Below, piece after piece: positions 30,590 to 32,212 of a stretch of 32,212 nt of DNA. A model generated the notes under the pieces. It had not been told where the DNA came from and made no database searches. It saw only the letters and a list, made by a program, of their open reading frames with translations. The stretch covers positions 1-32,212 of the forward strand of contig DATFAS010000186.1 of assembly GCA_035254305.1 (NCBI GenBank). Direction: 5' to 3'. The position numbers and the translations under genes are program-made. Position 1 is the first letter of the stretch, and every line of letters begins with the position of its first letter. This stretch comes from DATFAS01 sp035254305. Its GTDB lineage: Bacteria; Bacillota; Bacilli; Aneurinibacillales; RAOX-1.

Positions 30590-30627
30590 AAGCTGTCCCT
30601 AGTTTTTAGGGGCAGCTTTAATTTTTT
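30590..30627 (+). terminator. Terminator after ndk
   Basis: AAGCTGTCCCT (30590-30600) pairs with AGGGGCAGCTT (30608-30618), one G-U pair, 7-nt loop, then TAA and six T. Confidence 0.85.
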
Positions 30628-30735
30628 AGAAGATGTTTTTCTTAATGGGCAGGAATTATAGGGATCGATGACGAATAACAGTTAATTACAGATCATTTCT
30701 ATCTATCTTATGTATCATAACGAGGGGTAACGGTA

Positions 30736-31518
30736 ATGACAGAAGACCAAGATTTTTTACAATTTATTTCTAGTATTAAGCGGAAAACAGGAATTGACTT
30801 GGCGCTGTATAAAGAGGCCCAAATGAAACGTCGTTTAACCTCTCTTCGAGTGAAGCGAGGGTATAGAAACTTTTCTACTTATTTTGAGGCCATTGATAAG
30901 GACAGGGAACTATTCTACGAATTCCTCGATCGAATGACGATAAATGTCTCTGAATTCTTTCGTAATCCAAGTCGTTGGGATGTATTGAACCAAAAGATCA
31001 TCCCAAGATTAAAGAAGGAAAAGGGAAGAGTTAAATGCTGGAGTGCAGCCTGTTCAACAGGAGAGGAACCTTATACGCTTGCACTTGTGTTACAGGGGCA
31101 TATGCCTCTAAAAGAAGTGAATGTCACGGCTACAGATATTGATGAAGGAGCTTTGGCGAAGGCAAAGCAAGGAATCTATAATGAACGTTCCCTGCAGGAC
31201 TGTCCAAAGGACTTGTTAAGTAAATATTTTATCAAAGAAGGTCCAACCTATAAAATTACGGATGACGTCAAGAATATCATTAAGTTCAAGAAACATAACC
31301 TTCTTGCTGACTCTTATGATTCTGGATATGATTTAATCATCTGCAGGAATGTGATGATTTATTTTACAGAAGAGGCGAAGCATGATATCTATCAAAAATT
31401 CAGTAAAGCTTTAAGACCTGGTGGTGTTCTTTTTGTTGGAAGTACGGAACAAATTTTTCAACCCCAACAATACCAATTTGAAGCAGAGGATACGTTCTTC
31501 TATAAGAAAATGATGTAA
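30736..31518 (+). CDS. cheR: Chemotaxis protein methyltransferase CheR
   Basis: Methylates glutamates of chemoreceptors using S-adenosylmethionine, allowing adaptation. The 260-residue protein has the N-terminal helical domain (about 1-70), TINVSEFFRNP (68-78), the SAM-binding SAACSTGEEPY (103-113), ATDID (132-136) and CRNVMIYF (203-210). GAGGGG precedes the ATG. Single cheR next to ndk is the B. subtilis arrangement; no other che genes are in the window. It implies a motile, chemotactic cell. Confidence 0.95.
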   Translation: MTEDQDFLQFISSIKRKTGIDLALYKEAQMKRRLTSLRVKRGYRNFSTYFEAIDKDRELFYEFLDRMTINVSEFFRNPSRWDVLNQKIIPRLKKEKGRVKCWSAACSTGEEPYTLALVLQGHMPLKEVNVTATDIDEGALAKAKQGIYNERSLQDCPKDLLSKYFIKEGPTYKITDDVKNIIKFKKHNLLADSYDSGYDLIICRNVMIYFTEEAKHDIYQKFSKALRPGGVLFVGSTEQIFQPQQYQFEAEDTFFYKKMM

Positions 31519-31552
31519 TCATTCTAACGTGTGGCTTAGGGGAGGATTATGG

Positions 31553-31867
31553 ATGATCTTTAATCTATTGCTAATCGTTTTGCTTAGCTATTTGTTTTAT
31601 AAGAGAGGGATGGATTATCTTCTCCGGGCCAGAGTTGTGGAAGACTCTAAAGCAGAAAGAATGGGATATATCATGTTTTTAATTTCTGGAACGACTCTAG
31701 GTGATTTTCTAGGGATCTGGACAATCTATTATTTTGCCCCCTTAGAATTATTCTATCAAATTGCTGCTGGCACACTATGCTCTATATTTATTGGAGAGGC
31801 TTTGTTTGTATATAGTAGAAGATTGGCTAAGCGTATTCCCACCATTCAAGAACGAAAAAATTACTAG
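31553..31867 (+). CDS. Hypothetical small membrane protein
   Basis: A 104-residue protein with three hydrophobic helices (about 3-17, 39-61 and 70-88) and basic loops, ending in a charged tail (RRLAKRIPTIQERKNY). I do not recognise a family. The open frame extends to a GTG at 31529, but the ribosome site GGGGAGGA (31539-31546) lies inside that stretch and fits the ATG at 31553. It follows cheR by 34 bases on the same strand and may be co-transcribed with it. Confidence 0.7.
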   Translation: MIFNLLLIVLLSYLFYKRGMDYLLRARVVEDSKAERMGYIMFLISGTTLGDFLGIWTIYYFAPLELFYQIAAGTLCSIFIGEALFVYSRRLAKRIPTIQERKNY

Positions 31868-31880
31868 GACCAAAAGAAAG

Positions 31881-31909
31881 TTAATTTTACTAAAAATTAT
31901 GTATATATT
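31881..31909 (+). promoter_or_regulatory. Possible promoter for the HTH gene
   Basis: TTAATT (31881-31886) and TATATT (31904-31909) are 17 nt apart. Start would fall near 31916, 52 bases before the ATG. The -35 is poor. Confidence 0.4.
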
Positions 31910-31963
31910 TCCCTCCTTATCCCGAAACTAGGGTATCAAGGAATATGAACTATTGGAGGGAAA
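31908..31963 (+). promoter_or_regulatory. Anti-Shine-Dalgarno complement ahead of the HTH gene
   Basis: TTTCCCTCC (31908-31916) is a perfect 9-base complement of GGAGGGAAA (31955-31963), which is the ribosome site of the ATG at 31968. Masking is possible only if transcription starts upstream of 31908; the promoter suggested at 31881-31909 would begin too late. Confidence 0.35.
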
Positions 31964-31967
31964 AAGG

Positions 31968-32132
31968 ATGGAAAAGTGGAAAGTAATCGAAGCGTATAAT
32001 CGTGGGTTACTTACAATTGAAGAATGTGCACAAATACTTGGTTCAAATAGAACGCAAGTAAGTGAGTTACTAGAATATAGAGCTGATTTCACGATGAACT
32101 CAGTTCAGTCATTCCAAACAGAGCAAGCTTAA
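31968..32132 (+). CDS. 54-residue helix-turn-helix protein
   Basis: ATG at 31968 with GGAGGG eight bases upstream, TAA at 32130-32132. The protein begins MEKWKVIEAYNRGLLTIEE; the stretch of about 11-37 (GLLTIEECAQILG, then NRTQVSELLEY) fits a helix-turn-helix, in which an Ala-x-x-Leu-Gly turn precedes the recognition helix. It is little more than this one motif and so would need to dimerise or join a partner to bind DNA. It has no other domain and I do not recognise the family. A complex terminator follows at once, supporting a real one-gene transcript. Confidence 0.7.
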   Translation: MEKWKVIEAYNRGLLTIEECAQILGSNRTQVSELLEYRADFTMNSVQSFQTEQA

Positions 32133-32141
32133 AGCTTATAG

Positions 32142-32212
32142 TCCCTCTAGCAGTGCTTGTTTCTTAAGAAACATTAAAGAACAAGCAATGGACAATTGCA
32201 GAGGGATTTTTT
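32142..32212 (+). terminator. Structured terminator at the window end
   Basis: TCCCTCT (32142-32148) pairs with AGAGGGA (32200-32206), extended by GCA/TGC with a bulged A, followed by at least six T (cut by the window end). Inside, TGCTTGTT (32154-32161) pairs with AACAAGCA (32180-32187), and GTTTCTTAAGAAAC (32159-32172) is a perfect 14-bp palindrome that competes with it. Confidence 0.75.

Noticed and set aside
31968..32132. Anti-TRAP protein
   Set aside because: The size (54 residues) is similar, but it has no zinc-binding CxxC pairs and reads as a helix-turn-helix.
32133..32212. T-box leader at the window end
   Set aside because: No T-box motif, specifier loop or tRNA-synthetase/amino acid gene is visible; it reads as the 3' end of the HTH gene, though the window stops too early to exclude a downstream gene.
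1..32212. Prophage, transposon, CRISPR array or integrated element
   Set aside because: No transposase, integrase, phage structural gene or repeat-spacer array was seen; the Twinkle-like gene is the only phage-like item and it stands alone.

Overview
The window is a dense piece of chromosome from a low-GC, Gram-positive, endospore-forming bacterium of the order Bacillales. The cmk-plsC-rpsA-fni ... der-plsY-gpsA ... spoIVA-hbs-folE-mtrB-hepS ... hepT-ndk-cheR order is the one known from Bacillus subtilis, and the spore genes sleL, sleB, ypeB, spoIVA and a spoVIF-like gene are present. Two things point away from ordinary aerobic Bacillus: a pyruvate-type 2-oxoacid:ferredoxin oxidoreductase, and futalosine-route menaquinone genes (mqnA with ubiX) where B. 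subtilis has menG. An anaerobic or facultative relative, for example near Tepidibacillus or Vulcanibacillus, would fit; this is inference. I found no tRNA, rRNA, CRISPR array, transposase or prophage.

Layout. 1-3600: a two-gene oxidoreductase operon (gamma-delta fusion, then alpha-beta fusion) with a good promoter and a terminator. 3660-6280: spore cortex enzyme SleL, a small membrane protein and a MecA-family adaptor. 6340-7910: a stand-alone Twinkle-like protein, a damaged TOPRIM domain joined to a DnaB-type ATPase, flanked by terminators; this is the most unusual gene here. 7990-11230: prsW, a 54-residue zinc-ribbon-like protein, and sleB-ypeB behind a possible SigG promoter. 11280-15390: a ypfB-like gene, cmk, plsC, rpsA and fni. 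15395-17150: a 39-residue minus-strand gene, a yfkD-like exported protein and a membrane protein. 17235-20545: der, plsY, gpsA and a spoVIF-like gene. 20718-22640: a minus-strand coiled-coil protein, then an overlapping DUF2768 / 2Fe-2S ferredoxin / YphF-like lipoprotein operon. 22798-25970: spoIVA, hbs, folE and mtrB, mostly separated by terminators. 26042-29985: an unknown anchored protein, then hepS-ubiX-mqnA-hepT for menaquinone. 30007-32212: ndk, cheR, a small membrane protein and a 54-residue helix-turn-helix protein ending in a structured terminator.

Working together: sleL, sleB, ypeB and prsW concern germination and the cell envelope; cmk, plsC, plsY, gpsA and fni supply nucleotides, phosphatidate and isoprenoid precursors; hepS and hepT make the heptaprenyl tail, while mqnA and ubiX act on the naphthoquinone head of menaquinone. 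Several genes have Shine-Dalgarno sites that pair with a nearby upstream complement (positions 4962-5002, 24416-24433, 26005-26039, 31908-31963), which may mean control of translation. Many start codons were moved from the longest open frame to the codon that fits the ribosome binding site; these choices are given with each gene.
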